Shown: in pieces, positions 25,740-33,617 of the stretch
How the letters are laid out: each line of letters begins with the position of its first letter
How positions within the stretch are numbered: position 1 is the stretch's first letter
Assembly (NCBI GenBank): GCA_910579925.1
Contig: CAJTVY010000004.1
Coordinates: 1 to 64,000 of the forward strand
DNA from: an uncultured Dorea sp.
Lineage (GTDB): Bacteria; Bacillota; Clostridia; Lachnospirales; Lachnospiraceae
Reading direction: 5' to 3'
DNA: 64,000 bases
The notes under the pieces: model-generated
The model's input: the letters and a program-made list of their open reading frames with translations, nothing else
Database searches by the model: none
What the model was told of the DNA's origin: nothing
Position numbers and translations under genes: made by a program

Positions 25740-25768
25740 TTGAAGTTTCTGTAAAAATGCGGTAATAT
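25740..25768 (+). promoter_or_regulatory. Promoter of second LCP gene
   Basis: TTGAAG (25740-25745) and TAATAT (25763-25768) with a 17-base spacer lie about 50 bases before the ATG. Just upstream AAACCGTAGA is repeated in tandem. Confidence 0.55.
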
Positions 25769-25819
25769 ATTGAAGAATGTTATCGTAGGTTAAAAAAGAA
25801 AAAGAAAGGACATTGGATA

Positions 25820-27196
25820 ATGGCAAAGGAAAGGAATCATTACAGGCGCGGTCGTCGGTCTAAAAACCGTGGTTTTGCATCCTGGTCTCTGGGAAAGAAG
25901 TTGGGAATTATTCTGGGCGGAACCATGGCGCTGGTGGCAGTAACCGGAGCGGTTATTGTGGCGAGTAAGCTGTCTAAGATAGACAGACAGACGCCTACGG
26001 CGGATGCGAAGGAACTGAATGTATCGGAAGAAGCCAGAGAAAGAGGTACAGGATATCTGAACGTAGCATTATTTGGTGTGGATTCTCGGAAGAATGAACT
26101 GGGGAAGGGAACCAGAAGTGATGCAATTATGGTTGCAAGCCTGAACCGCGAGACGTTAGAGATTAAGATTTCTTCTGTGTTCAGAGATACTTTGCTGGAG
26201 CAGGACGATAAATCCATTAATAAAGCCAATGCCGCATATTCCTATGGAGGGGCGGAGGAAGCGATAGCGGTGCTGAATAAGAATCTTGACATGGACATTG
26301 AACATTATGTGACAGTGAATTTTGACGCACTGATCGACGTGGTTGATTCTGTGGGAGGGGTAGAGATTGATGTTACGGAGGAAGAGGTTCAGTATGTCAA
26401 TGGATATTCCACGGAGATCAAGAAAGTAACCGGTAAAGATTCCCCGGATATTACGGGACCCGGCCTTCAGATTCTGGACGGGATTCACGCAACGGCCTAT
26501 ACCAGAATCCGTTATACCGCCGGAGATGATTTTAAGAGGGCGGAAAGACAGAGGACTGTACTTACAAAGATTGTCGAGAACCTGCAGAAAGCTTCCCCGG
26601 CACAACTGAATAAGATTATTGACAGCGTATTCCCGCAGGTCGCAACGAATTTTACCATGTCGGAGATTCTGGACTATGCGAAGGATGCTTTCGACTACAA
26701 GCTGGTTGAGACCACTGGATTCCCATTTGACAAGACAACGGATGAACTGCTGGATGTGGGGAGCGTTGTCATTCCGGTAACGCTGCAGAGTAATGTAGAA
26801 CAGCTTCATAGATTCTTCTATGGGGACGGCGAAGCGTATTCGGTATCTTCAACCGTATCAGCAATCAGTGACAAGATCGAAGCCAAGGCTGGAAACCGTA
26901 AAGCGGATACGAATGAGGCTACCCAGGAAATCATGAATCAGCCAGATGACGAGGATGATGATTATAGTTACAGCGGCGGTTCCTCGAGCGGAAGCGGTGG
27001 AAATCGGAACAATTACGGCGGAAGCAGCGGCGGAACAACCGGCGGATCCTCAAGCGGAAGCGACGGAACGAACGGCGGCGGAAGCAGCGGCGGAACGAAC
27101 GGCGGCTATGAGGAAGATTCTGACGGAAGCGGCGCAGACACGCCTGACGTACCGGATCCGGACGACTCTTTGGGAGGAGACGGCTACGAGGAGTGA
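25820..27196 (+). CDS. LytR-CpsA-Psr (LCP) family ligase with Gly/Ser-rich tail
   Basis: 458 residues. A basic N-terminus (RRGRRSKNRG) precedes a single helix (KLGIILGGTMALVAVTGAVI). The LCP domain (about 75-235) contains FGVDSRKNELGKGTRSDAI, SVFRDTLL, NKANAAYSYGGAEEAI, VTVNFDALIDVVDSVGG and ILDGIHATAYTRIRYTAGDDFKRAERQRTVL, all expected active-site Arg/Asp motifs. It differs from the first LCP protein by a C-terminal tail of about 75 residues (from about 385) made of Gly, Ser, Asn and acidic residues, likely disordered and cell-wall spanning. It has its own promoter and is followed by the cohesin-like gene at 38 bases. Two LCP paralogs in one locus suggest two glycans or two acceptors. Confidence 0.93.
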   Translation: MAKERNHYRRGRRSKNRGFASWSLGKKLGIILGGTMALVAVTGAVIVASKLSKIDRQTPTADAKELNVSEEARERGTGYLNVALFGVDSRKNELGKGTRSDAIMVASLNRETLEIKISSVFRDTLLEQDDKSINKANAAYSYGGAEEAIAVLNKNLDMDIEHYVTVNFDALIDVVDSVGGVEIDVTEEEVQYVNGYSTEIKKVTGKDSPDITGPGLQILDGIHATAYTRIRYTAGDDFKRAERQRTVLTKIVENLQKASPAQLNKIIDSVFPQVATNFTMSEILDYAKDAFDYKLVETTGFPFDKTTDELLDVGSVVIPVTLQSNVEQLHRFFYGDGEAYSVSSTVSAISDKIEAKAGNRKADTNEATQEIMNQPDDEDDDYSYSGGSSSGSGGNRNNYGGSSGGTTGGSSSGSDGTNGGGSSGGTNGGYEEDSDGSGADTPDVPDPDDSLGGDGYEE

Positions 27197-27234
27197 TATG
27201 TGGAATGATAATCTAAGAAAATGAGGTAACTTAC

Positions 27235-28812
27235 ATGGGAAGATGGAAGAAGATACTTTCTTTGTTGATGATAGTGTGTATGCTGTGTCCCTGTGCAGCG
27301 ATGGTTGCTCATGCGGCGTCCGCTGAAGTACGTTTTTCGGACCCGTCTACAACGGTGGGAGCTGAGGTGGAGATAGCTGTAAAGATCAGTTCTTCTGACG
27401 ATATCGAGACACTGAGCATGACTCTGACATATGATGCCGATATGCTGAGGTTTATCAGCGGAGACAATGCCAGCGGCGGAAGCGGTACGATCACCATGAA
27501 TTGTGACGGAGATACCATAGACGGCGGGTATACTCTGAAGTTCCAGGCTTTGGCAGAAGGAACCGGAAATGTTGAGATATCGCAATCTTCGGGAACGGAC
27601 ACTGACGGTTCGGAACTGGATATTACGGAAGGAAGTTCAGCGGTTACAATTGGTCCGGGGGATCCGTCGCTGATCCAGCAAGAAGAAGGAGCAGGAGACG
27701 GTGGAACCACTGGCGCCGCAGTAGCGGACGGTCCACAGGTAGAGATTGAGGGGGCAAAGTATACTGTTACCAATAATTTTTCTGACGCATTGATCCCGGA
27801 AGGGTTTGAGAAAAGTGAGATGCTGCTGGAGGGTCAGACCTGTCAGGTTGCTCTGCAGCCCATCAGTAATATGGCGGCGTTTTATCTGACGCCTGTTGCA
27901 GGAGGCGACCCGGATTTTTTCCTGTATGACGGGGACCAGGGTTCATTTTTCCCGTTCGAGTCTGTCAGTATTTCTTCAGACCGTTATATTGTGCTTCTGA
28001 GGAACGACGGAACGGTGAATCTGCCAAAGCGGTATCAGGAGACGGTGCTGACCCTGAATGGAAAGGAATTTCCGGCATGGCAGGATGTAGACAAGGCGGA
28101 TTATTATGTGTTATATGCCTTGAATGCGGACGGACAGAAAGAGATGTACCAGTATGACACGGTTGACAAGACCTACCAGAGATATGTGGAGCATATTGCG
28201 GAAAAGAAGGAGAAGAAGAGTCCTAAGGGATGGTGGAATAAATTTCTGCAGTTTGTGTCAGATTTTCTGGATATTGTTCTGATTATCGGTCTAATGTTGA
28301 TGCTTGTGCTGATTGCATTTCTGGTTGTGATCGGCGTAAAGCTTCATAACCGTAATCTGGAACTGGATGATCTGTACGATGAATATGACATTGATCCGGA
28401 TCGGGATGAACTTCCGTCGCCAAAAGCAAAGAAGCCGGCTCCTGGAAAGGGAATCAGAGCGGCGGTGAGAAGGAATGCGGATGAACCGGCGGTCAGAGTC
28501 CCGGTGAAAACCATGAGTCTTAAGGAGGAGGATCTCTTTGACGACTATGATTCGGATGACTATGATGACGACGATTTTGACGACTATGATTCGGATGACT
28601 ATGATGACGACGACTTTGACGACGATGGCTATGAAGATGATGATGACGGTTACGATTCCGATGACGATGGTTATGATGACGATGATGACTACGGCGGCAG
28701 TTCAAATGATATGATTGATGATCTGGACGACCTTTTAAACATGCAGTCTCAGAGAAAGAGGGGGCAGAAGAAGGGAGATACGTTCCAGGTGGATTTTATT
28801 GATTTAGATTAG
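27235..28812 (+). CDS. Cohesin-domain membrane protein with Asp-rich cytoplasmic tail
   Basis: 525 residues. A signal peptide (about 1-27) precedes a cohesin-type beta domain (about 28-140: EVRFSDPSTTVGAEVEIAVK, DIETLSMTLTYDADMLRF, LKFQALAEGTGNVEIS). A Gly-rich linker and a second extracellular region (about 165-315) follow. One membrane helix lies at about 346-370, so the N-terminus is outside. The cytoplasmic tail (about 371-525) has a basic stretch and then a run of about 65 residues made almost only of Asp, Tyr, Phe and Gly, ending basic. The acidic run is encoded by a 39-base tandem repeat. Cohesins normally bind dockerins in cellulosomes; stand-alone cohesin-like domains also occur on other surface proteins. 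It follows the second LCP gene closely and may act in wall-glycan organisation. Function uncertain. Confidence 0.78.
   Translation: MGRWKKILSLLMIVCMLCPCAAMVAHAASAEVRFSDPSTTVGAEVEIAVKISSSDDIETLSMTLTYDADMLRFISGDNASGGSGTITMNCDGDTIDGGYTLKFQALAEGTGNVEISQSSGTDTDGSELDITEGSSAVTIGPGDPSLIQQEEGAGDGGTTGAAVADGPQVEIEGAKYTVTNNFSDALIPEGFEKSEMLLEGQTCQVALQPISNMAAFYLTPVAGGDPDFFLYDGDQGSFFPFESVSISSDRYIVLLRNDGTVNLPKRYQETVLTLNGKEFPAWQDVDKADYYVLYALNADGQKEMYQYDTVDKTYQRYVEHIAEKKEKKSPKGWWNKFLQFVSDFLDIVLIIGLMLMLVLIAFLVVIGVKLHNRNLELDDLYDEYDIDPDRDELPSPKAKKPAPGKGIRAAVRRNADEPAVRVPVKTMSLKEEDLFDDYDSDDYDDDDFDDYDSDDYDDDDFDDDGYEDDDDGYDSDDDGYDDDDDYGGSSNDMIDDLDDLLNMQSQRKRGQKKGDTFQVDFIDLD
28540..28617 (+). repeat. 39-base tandem repeat in Asp-rich tail
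   Basis: Two 39-base units (28540-28578 and 28579-28617) differ at one position only (GATTTT versus GACTTT). They encode the repeated 13-residue unit DDYDSDDYDDDDF. Further degenerate Asp codons follow to about 28690. In-frame units of this kind can expand or contract without breaking the gene. Confidence 0.85.
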
Positions 28813-28817
28813 TGTTT

Positions 28818-28897
28818 CATTGCATTAATTTCGGAGAAAATCAGTGTTCGCAAGGAGGCGGACTCTGATAATCAAGGGATTAATGCAATGTTTTTTT
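28818..28897 (+). promoter_or_regulatory. Structured leader with intrinsic terminator upstream of glmS
   Basis: An outer 15-pair helix (28818-28832 with 28876-28890, two G-T pairs) is followed directly by seven T residues. Inside it sits an 11-pair arm (28840-28869: ATCAG-T-GTTCGC, loop AAGGAG, GCGGAC-T-CTGAT) with single-stranded joints GGAGAAA and AATCAA. Only 23 bases separate the T tract from the glmS ATG, too few for a promoter, so glmS transcripts must pass through this hairpin. It does not resemble the glmS ribozyme. It may be just the end of the upstream operon, but it looks like an attenuator. Confidence 0.55.
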
Positions 28898-28920
28898 GAG
28901 AAGAGAAAGGAGCAGGGAAT

Positions 28921-30747
28921 ATGTGTGGAATTGTAGGTTACATTGGAAACAGGCAGGCAGCGCCCATTCTTCTTGACGGGCTTTCGAAGCTTGAGTACAG
29001 AGGATATGATTCGGCAGGTATTGCGGTTTACAACGAAGGCGAGATCAACATGATCAAATCAAAGGGGCGTCTTAAGGTATTGAGCGAACTGACTCATGAC
29101 GGGGCCATGCTGCCAGGCGCAATGGGAATCGGACACACCCGCTGGGCGACCCATGGTTCTCCTTCAGATGTAAATGCCCATCCTCATTTTAATGCAGAAA
29201 AGAGTATCGTGGTGGTCCATAATGGTATTATTGAGAACTATCTCAAGCTTAAGAAAAAACTTACGAAACGGGGATATGAATTCGTGTCTGAGACGGATAC
29301 AGAGGTCATTGCCCATCTGCTGGATTATTATTACCAGGGGAATCCGCTTCAGGCAATCGCGAAAATCATGCATCGGATGGAGGGGTCTTACGCCCTGGGG
29401 ATTATGTTCAGAGAACATCCAGAGGAACTCTATGCGGTGCGCAAGGACAGCCCGCTGATTGTGGGCCAGACGGATGGAGGAAGTATTATCGCCTCTGATG
29501 TTCCGGCGGTGCTTCGTTATACCCGGGATGTCTACTTTATAGAGAATGAAGAGATTGTCCGCATGACGGAAGGTTCCATGGAATTTTTCAATGTGGATGA
29601 AGAGCCGATTGTAAAGGAGTCTGTTCGGATTGAGTGGGATGTGAACGCTGCCGAGAAGGGCGGGTATGAGCATTTTATGCTGAAGGAAATGTATGAGCAG
29701 CCGAAGGCAGTCATGGATACTTTTTCTCCGCGGATTAAGGGGAAACGGATCGAGATTGAAGAACTGGGAATGACGGATGAGGAAATCTGCAATATCCAGA
29801 AGATTATGATTATTGCCTGTGGTTCGGCTTCTCATGTAGGGCATACCAGCAAATATATCCTGGAAGGGATGTCGCGGATCCCGGTGGAGGTGGATATGGC
29901 ATCCGAATTTCGTTACCGGAATCCGATTCTGAATGAGAATACGCTGGTGATTGTGATCAGTCAGTCCGGTGAGACGGCAGATACCCTTGCCGCACTCAGG
30001 GAGGCTAAGAAGATGGGGGCGAGGGCCCTTGGAATCGTCAATGTGGTAGGAAGTTCCATTGCAAGAGAGGCGGATAACGTGATGTACACCTGGGCGGGAC
30101 CGGAGATTGCGGTGGCAACCACCAAGGCTTACTCGGCGCAGCTTACGGCCATGTATCTTCTGGCTATGAAGTTTGCACAGGCACGAGGTCTGCTGCCTGA
30201 CAGTGAGATAGAGAATATGTTAGGAGAAATGAAGGCTCTTCCTGCTCAGATTGAGATGATTCTCAATAACCGGGAGAAGATTCAGAAGTTCGCTAACCGC
30301 TATCTGGCGGCCCGGGATATCTTTTTCATCGGACGGGGAATCGACCATGCGATTTCTATGGAAGGTTCCTTGAAACTGAAGGAGATTTCCTATATCCATT
30401 CAGAGGCATATGCTGCGGGTGAGTTAAAGCATGGGACCATTTCTCTTGTGGAAGAAGGAACCCTGGTAGCCGCTGTACTGACCCAGAAGGAACTCTATAA
30501 GAAGATGATCAGCAACATGGAAGAAGTTCGCACCAGAGGAGCCTTTGTGATGGCAGTCACGGTAGAAGGCAACACAGAAGTAGAGAAAGCGGCGGACTAT
30601 GTGATCTACATACCGGAGACGAACCGGTATTTTACCAATTCTCTGGCGATTATTCCATTACAGCTTTTTGCCTATTATATTGCGGTCGGGCGGGGGTGTG
30701 ACGTAGATAAGCCAAGGAATCTGGCCAAATCCGTAACCGTAGAATAA
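28921..30747 (+). CDS. glmS: Glutamine-fructose-6-phosphate aminotransferase (isomerising)
   Basis: 608 residues, the family length. It makes glucosamine-6-phosphate from fructose-6-phosphate and glutamine, the first step to UDP-GlcNAc for peptidoglycan and surface glycans. Cys2 of MCGIVGYIGNRQAAPIL is the glutaminase nucleophile; RGYDSAGIAV, GHTRWATHG and HNGIIENY complete the N-terminal glutaminase domain (1-240). Two SIS domains follow (about 285-420 and 455-600) with CGSASHVG, SQSGETADTLAALREA, and the C-terminal KSVTVE signature. An AAAGGAG site precedes the ATG. The structured leader just upstream probably controls it. Confidence 0.96.
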   Translation: MCGIVGYIGNRQAAPILLDGLSKLEYRGYDSAGIAVYNEGEINMIKSKGRLKVLSELTHDGAMLPGAMGIGHTRWATHGSPSDVNAHPHFNAEKSIVVVHNGIIENYLKLKKKLTKRGYEFVSETDTEVIAHLLDYYYQGNPLQAIAKIMHRMEGSYALGIMFREHPEELYAVRKDSPLIVGQTDGGSIIASDVPAVLRYTRDVYFIENEEIVRMTEGSMEFFNVDEEPIVKESVRIEWDVNAAEKGGYEHFMLKEMYEQPKAVMDTFSPRIKGKRIEIEELGMTDEEICNIQKIMIIACGSASHVGHTSKYILEGMSRIPVEVDMASEFRYRNPILNENTLVIVISQSGETADTLAALREAKKMGARALGIVNVVGSSIAREADNVMYTWAGPEIAVATTKAYSAQLTAMYLLAMKFAQARGLLPDSEIENMLGEMKALPAQIEMILNNREKIQKFANRYLAARDIFFIGRGIDHAISMEGSLKLKEISYIHSEAYAAGELKHGTISLVEEGTLVAAVLTQKELYKKMISNMEEVRTRGAFVMAVTVEGNTEVEKAADYVIYIPETNRYFTNSLAIIPLQLFAYYIAVGRGCDVDKPRNLAKSVTVE

Positions 30748-30765
30748 TACTGACAAAACGAGAAT

Positions 30766-30792
30766 AGTGCGGGGAACACCCGCACTGTTTTT
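30766..30792 (+). terminator. Intrinsic terminator of glmS
   Basis: AGTGCGGG (30766-30773) and CCCGCACT (30779-30786) enclose a 5-base loop and are followed by GTTTTT. The T run is also the first arm of the adjacent repeat element. Confidence 0.85.
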
Positions 30793-30973
30793 ATCTTATA
30801 GGAAAGACCTTGTCACGCTAACGCATGAAAGTATCTTTCCTATAAGATAAAAATAATATGCGCACTCGCACAAGAGGTAAAATATTGCTTCGCAATTGTG
30901 CTCGGCGCACAAAGTGTCCAGGCCCCTCATGAGTGAGAGGTTAGGGGAGCTGAAGTGGGCCTGCCCACTTTGT
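30788..30973 (+). repeat. Modular hairpin repeat, copy 1
   Basis: Module A is a 20-pair perfect hairpin (30788-30807 with 30834-30853; loop CCTTGTCACGCTAACGC...). Module B (30859-30909) folds as TGCGC/GCGCA, an internal loop ACTC/TCG, then GCACAA/TTGTGC and a small TTGC-TTCG-GCAA tip. Module C (30909-30973) has arms ACAAAGTG and CACTTTGT around further hairpins. Modules A and B recur at 48360-48481 and, diverged, at 58961-59065. It fills the space between glmS and the convergent deacetylase gene. Confidence 0.8.
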
Positions 30974-30997
30974 TCTAAAAAGATGACCCGATCAGAA

Positions 30998-31843
30998 TTA
31001 TTTTGTCTTTTCCACCAGTTCATCCAGAGAGTGAAAGGAGTATCCCATATCTTCCCATTTCCCCAGCAGTTCATCCAGGATTTCTCCATTTGTGCTGGAA
31101 GTGCTATGTAACAGTACAATGGCTCCAGGATGAATACGTCCCAGCAGTTTGTCGAACGCTTCCTCATGGGAGGGCTGATCATCCTGATACCAGTCAACAT
31201 AAGCAAGGCTCCAGAAGAAGGTGTGATATCCCATATCCTTTGCCATCTGCAGATTGTCGGTACTGTATTTCCCTTGAGGAGGGCGGTAATACCGGGTCAT
31301 CTCATCGCCGGTAATCTCTTTATAGAGGTCTTCAACGTCTTTCAATTCTTTTTCAAATGCCTCTTTTGTGGAGATCTGCGACATGTCGGGATGGTGATAG
31401 GTGTGATTGCCGACGGTGTGACCCTCCTTATGCATGCGTTTCACCAGTTCCGGGCTTGTAGAAATAAAATTCCCTACCACGAAGAAGGTGGCGCTGGCCT
31501 TATGTTTTTTTAAAGCATCCAGAATTGGTTCTGTATTGCCGTTCTCATAGCCGCAGTCGAAAGTCAGATAGATGTTTTTTTCTTCGGTGTTCTGCGCATA
31601 ATAAGCGTCATACTGTTTCAGTTCTTCGAAAGTGGCGTTTCCCACAGGGGTCTTTCCTTCTTCCTGGAAGCTTAATCCCCAGTTATCGGCGGCCGGAAGG
31701 ATTGCAGATGAGACGGAAGAAGAACCGGAAGGCGCGGCAGTTTCGGGAGGGAAACGCAAGGCGGCCAGATGTCCGGCAAAATAGGAGAGAACAAAAAGCA
31801 GGGTGACGGCCAAAGGCCTGATATATTTGTGAAAGGATTGCAT
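30998..31843 (-). CDS. PdaA-type polysaccharide deacetylase
   Basis: 281 residues from the ATG at 31843 (GGAG site upstream). The frame runs to 32014, but that extension overlaps the divergent gene and has no ribosome site. A single N-terminal helix (PLAVTLLFVLSYFAGHLAAL) anchors or exports it. The NodB domain has YLTFDCGYENGNTEPILDAL (motif 1), ATFFVVGNFI, GHTVGNHTYHHPDM (metal His pair), YYRPPQGKYS, FFWSLAYVDW and GAIVLLHSTS. TFDxGYENG is typical of PdaA-like enzymes that deacetylate N-acetylmuramic acid in spore cortex or wall; ordinary chitin deacetylases have TFDDG. Likely role: peptidoglycan modification, perhaps for cortex delta-lactam. Confidence 0.9.
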   Translation of the reverse strand: MQSFHKYIRPLAVTLLFVLSYFAGHLAALRFPPETAAPSGSSSVSSAILPAADNWGLSFQEEGKTPVGNATFEELKQYDAYYAQNTEEKNIYLTFDCGYENGNTEPILDALKKHKASATFFVVGNFISTSPELVKRMHKEGHTVGNHTYHHPDMSQISTKEAFEKELKDVEDLYKEITGDEMTRYYRPPQGKYSTDNLQMAKDMGYHTFFWSLAYVDWYQDDQPSHEEAFDKLLGRIHPGAIVLLHSTSSTNGEILDELLGKWEDMGYSFHSLDELVEKTK

Positions 31844-31951
31844 AGACGCTCCATTTGAGTTTGTTATAGTATGTATATGCATTTCCTTGCAATGTATGTG
31901 AAAAGAGTGTAAAATTACAGGGAACTGTTTGAGAAAAAGAGAGGTAAGGCG

Positions 31952-32548
31952 ATGAATAATATCAATATGAAGGAAAAGATGAAGTGGATGGCAGCAGGAT
32001 TCCTGGCCGCCCATCTATTTTTATTCTGTGTCATGTTCCGTGCGCCGAAGAAGCATTGGGAGCAGGACAGCTATGACTGCGCTATTGTCTGTGGGTGCCG
32101 TGTGAAAGAAGACGGCACGCCTTCGGACACACTGAAGGCAAGGGTGGACAAGGCTGTGGAACTCTGGAAGGAGAAGAAAGTGAAATACCTGATTATGTCG
32201 GGAGCTGCTGTTCACAGTGATTTCGTGGAAGCGGAGGCAATGAAGAGGTATGCAATGGAATGCGGGGTGCCGGGTGAGTATATTCTGGAAGAGAAGCAGG
32301 CGGTCAGCACCTATCATAATCTTCAGTATTCCTGTCAGATGATGCGCAACTGTAATTTCCAGGACTGCGTGGTGGTGACAAGCGGCTGGCATCTGCGTAA
32401 GGCGGATCATTATACCAGGCAGAAAAGAGTGCCTTATGTGATGGCGGCGGCTGAGAATCCAGGGAAACAGAAAGCTCTTGAGATTTTATGGCTTTATGTG
32501 CGCACGAATGTGCATATGTATCTGAATATGTGGAGAGGGTATTATTGA
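31952..32548 (+). CDS. YdcF/SanA-like DUF218 protein
   Basis: 198 residues. One N-terminal helix (MAAGFLAAHLFLFCVMF) is followed by a DUF218 domain: YDCAIVCGCRVKEDGTPSDT, LKARVDKAVELWKEKKVKYLIMSGA, EAEAMKRYAMECGVPGEYIL, EEKQAVSTYHNLQYS, and VVTSGWHLRKADHY. It belongs to the YdcF/SanA/ElyC family, membrane-linked proteins connected with envelope integrity and polyprenyl carrier use in enterobacteria. It is divergent from the deacetylase gene, sharing a 108-base promoter region, and is followed 60 bases later by the leucine-rich-repeat gene. Exact activity unknown. Confidence 0.8.
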   Translation: MNNINMKEKMKWMAAGFLAAHLFLFCVMFRAPKKHWEQDSYDCAIVCGCRVKEDGTPSDTLKARVDKAVELWKEKKVKYLIMSGAAVHSDFVEAEAMKRYAMECGVPGEYILEEKQAVSTYHNLQYSCQMMRNCNFQDCVVVTSGWHLRKADHYTRQKRVPYVMAAAENPGKQKALEILWLYVRTNVHMYLNMWRGYY

Positions 32549-32609
32549 TACTGGACACTCGAAAACGGCGTTGGTATCAGACCGTGTCAGATCAATGAGA
32601 GATATAGTA

Positions 32610-33599
32610 ATGAAGAAAAAATGTGAAGGTCAGATATGTCCCGAAGTACATTATCGGAAAACAGAAAAAGGAATTGTGATTACAGGCTGTTATGGGACGG
32701 ACGGACAGATAGTTCTTCCAGACGAGATTGACGGTATGGCCGTGAAGGGGATTGGGGACTATGCCTTTGCCGATAACCGGGAGGAAGAAGGAAAATCACT
32801 GGTATGGAAAGCCGGGGATGTATTCCGGGACAGTACTAATGTAAGAATCAGCGGCGGCATGGTGACACAGATTGGCCTTCCTGCACAGGTCACGGAGATT
32901 GGCAGATATGCATTCTACCGGTGTAAGAACTTAAAAAAACTGGCGCTTACGGACAGTCTTCTGGAAATCGGCGGCGGAGCATTTGCCGGCTGCAGTCTTG
33001 CAGAAGTGGAGATTCACTTCTTAAGAGGGGAACAAAGTTGTCTGAAATCTGTTCTGGATGAGATGCGTTTCGCAATCCGGGCAGAACTTAGATATTCTCT
33101 CGGGGAAGATGTAGAAGAGAAGGCACAGCTTCTTTTCCCGGAGCACTATGAAGAAGCCGTGGAGAATACGCCTGCCAGGATTCTGTTTACTCAGCATCAC
33201 GGAGCGGGCGGTTATTACCGGCAATGCTTTTATGACCGGAAGCTGGATTACCGGAAATACGACGATCTGTTCCCTTATGCGCAGGCCTTAGAGCAGCCGG
33301 AGACGGCGGCAGGTCTGGCGCTTGGCCGGCTGCGTAATCCGTTCCGGCTGACCCAGGGGGCAAGACGGGAATATGAAACGTATGTGAGGGAACATCTCTG
33401 CGACGTGATGGAGGAACTGATCATGCAGGCGGATCTGGAAGGTCTTGGTTTTCTTTCTGCAGGCGGTTTTTTTACAGAGGAGGCTCTGGACTATGGGATT
33501 GCAAAAGCGGCGCAGGAGAAAGAGACAGAGATCCTAAGCAGACTGATGGATGAGAAACACAGGCGGTATCCGAAGAAGAAAAAGAACTTCTGTCTGTAG
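32610..33599 (+). CDS. BspA-type leucine-rich-repeat protein
   Basis: About 329 residues from the ATG at 32610; other in-frame starts at 32571 and 32595 cannot be excluded because ribosome sites are weak. There is no signal peptide, so it is probably cytoplasmic. Residues about 15-130 contain BspA-like repeats: VLPDEIDGMAVKGIGDYAFA, then QIGLPAQVTEIGRYAFYRCK, LTDSLLEIGGGAFAGCSL. The remaining 200 residues match nothing I recognise; they contain LLFPEHYEEAVENTPARIL, RQCFYDRKLDYRKYDDLFPY and RRYPKKKKNFCL at the end. It stands 18 bases before a VWA protein gene and then a MoxR-type ATPase, suggesting a three-component unit in which this protein recognises a target. Confidence 0.75.
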   Translation: MKKKCEGQICPEVHYRKTEKGIVITGCYGTDGQIVLPDEIDGMAVKGIGDYAFADNREEEGKSLVWKAGDVFRDSTNVRISGGMVTQIGLPAQVTEIGRYAFYRCKNLKKLALTDSLLEIGGGAFAGCSLAEVEIHFLRGEQSCLKSVLDEMRFAIRAELRYSLGEDVEEKAQLLFPEHYEEAVENTPARILFTQHHGAGGYYRQCFYDRKLDYRKYDDLFPYAQALEQPETAAGLALGRLRNPFRLTQGARREYETYVREHLCDVMEELIMQADLEGLGFLSAGGFFTEEALDYGIAKAAQEKETEILSRLMDEKHRRYPKKKKNFCL

Positions 33600-33617
33600 G
33601 TCTGGGAAAGGAAGAGT

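Noticed and set aside
28818..28920. glmS ribozyme
   Set aside because: The region is too short and lacks the conserved ribozyme core; another structure is present instead.
31844..32014. 57-residue N-terminal extension of the deacetylase
   Set aside because: It overlaps the divergent YdcF-like gene and its promoter, and the ATG at 31843 has the ribosome site and begins directly at the membrane helix.
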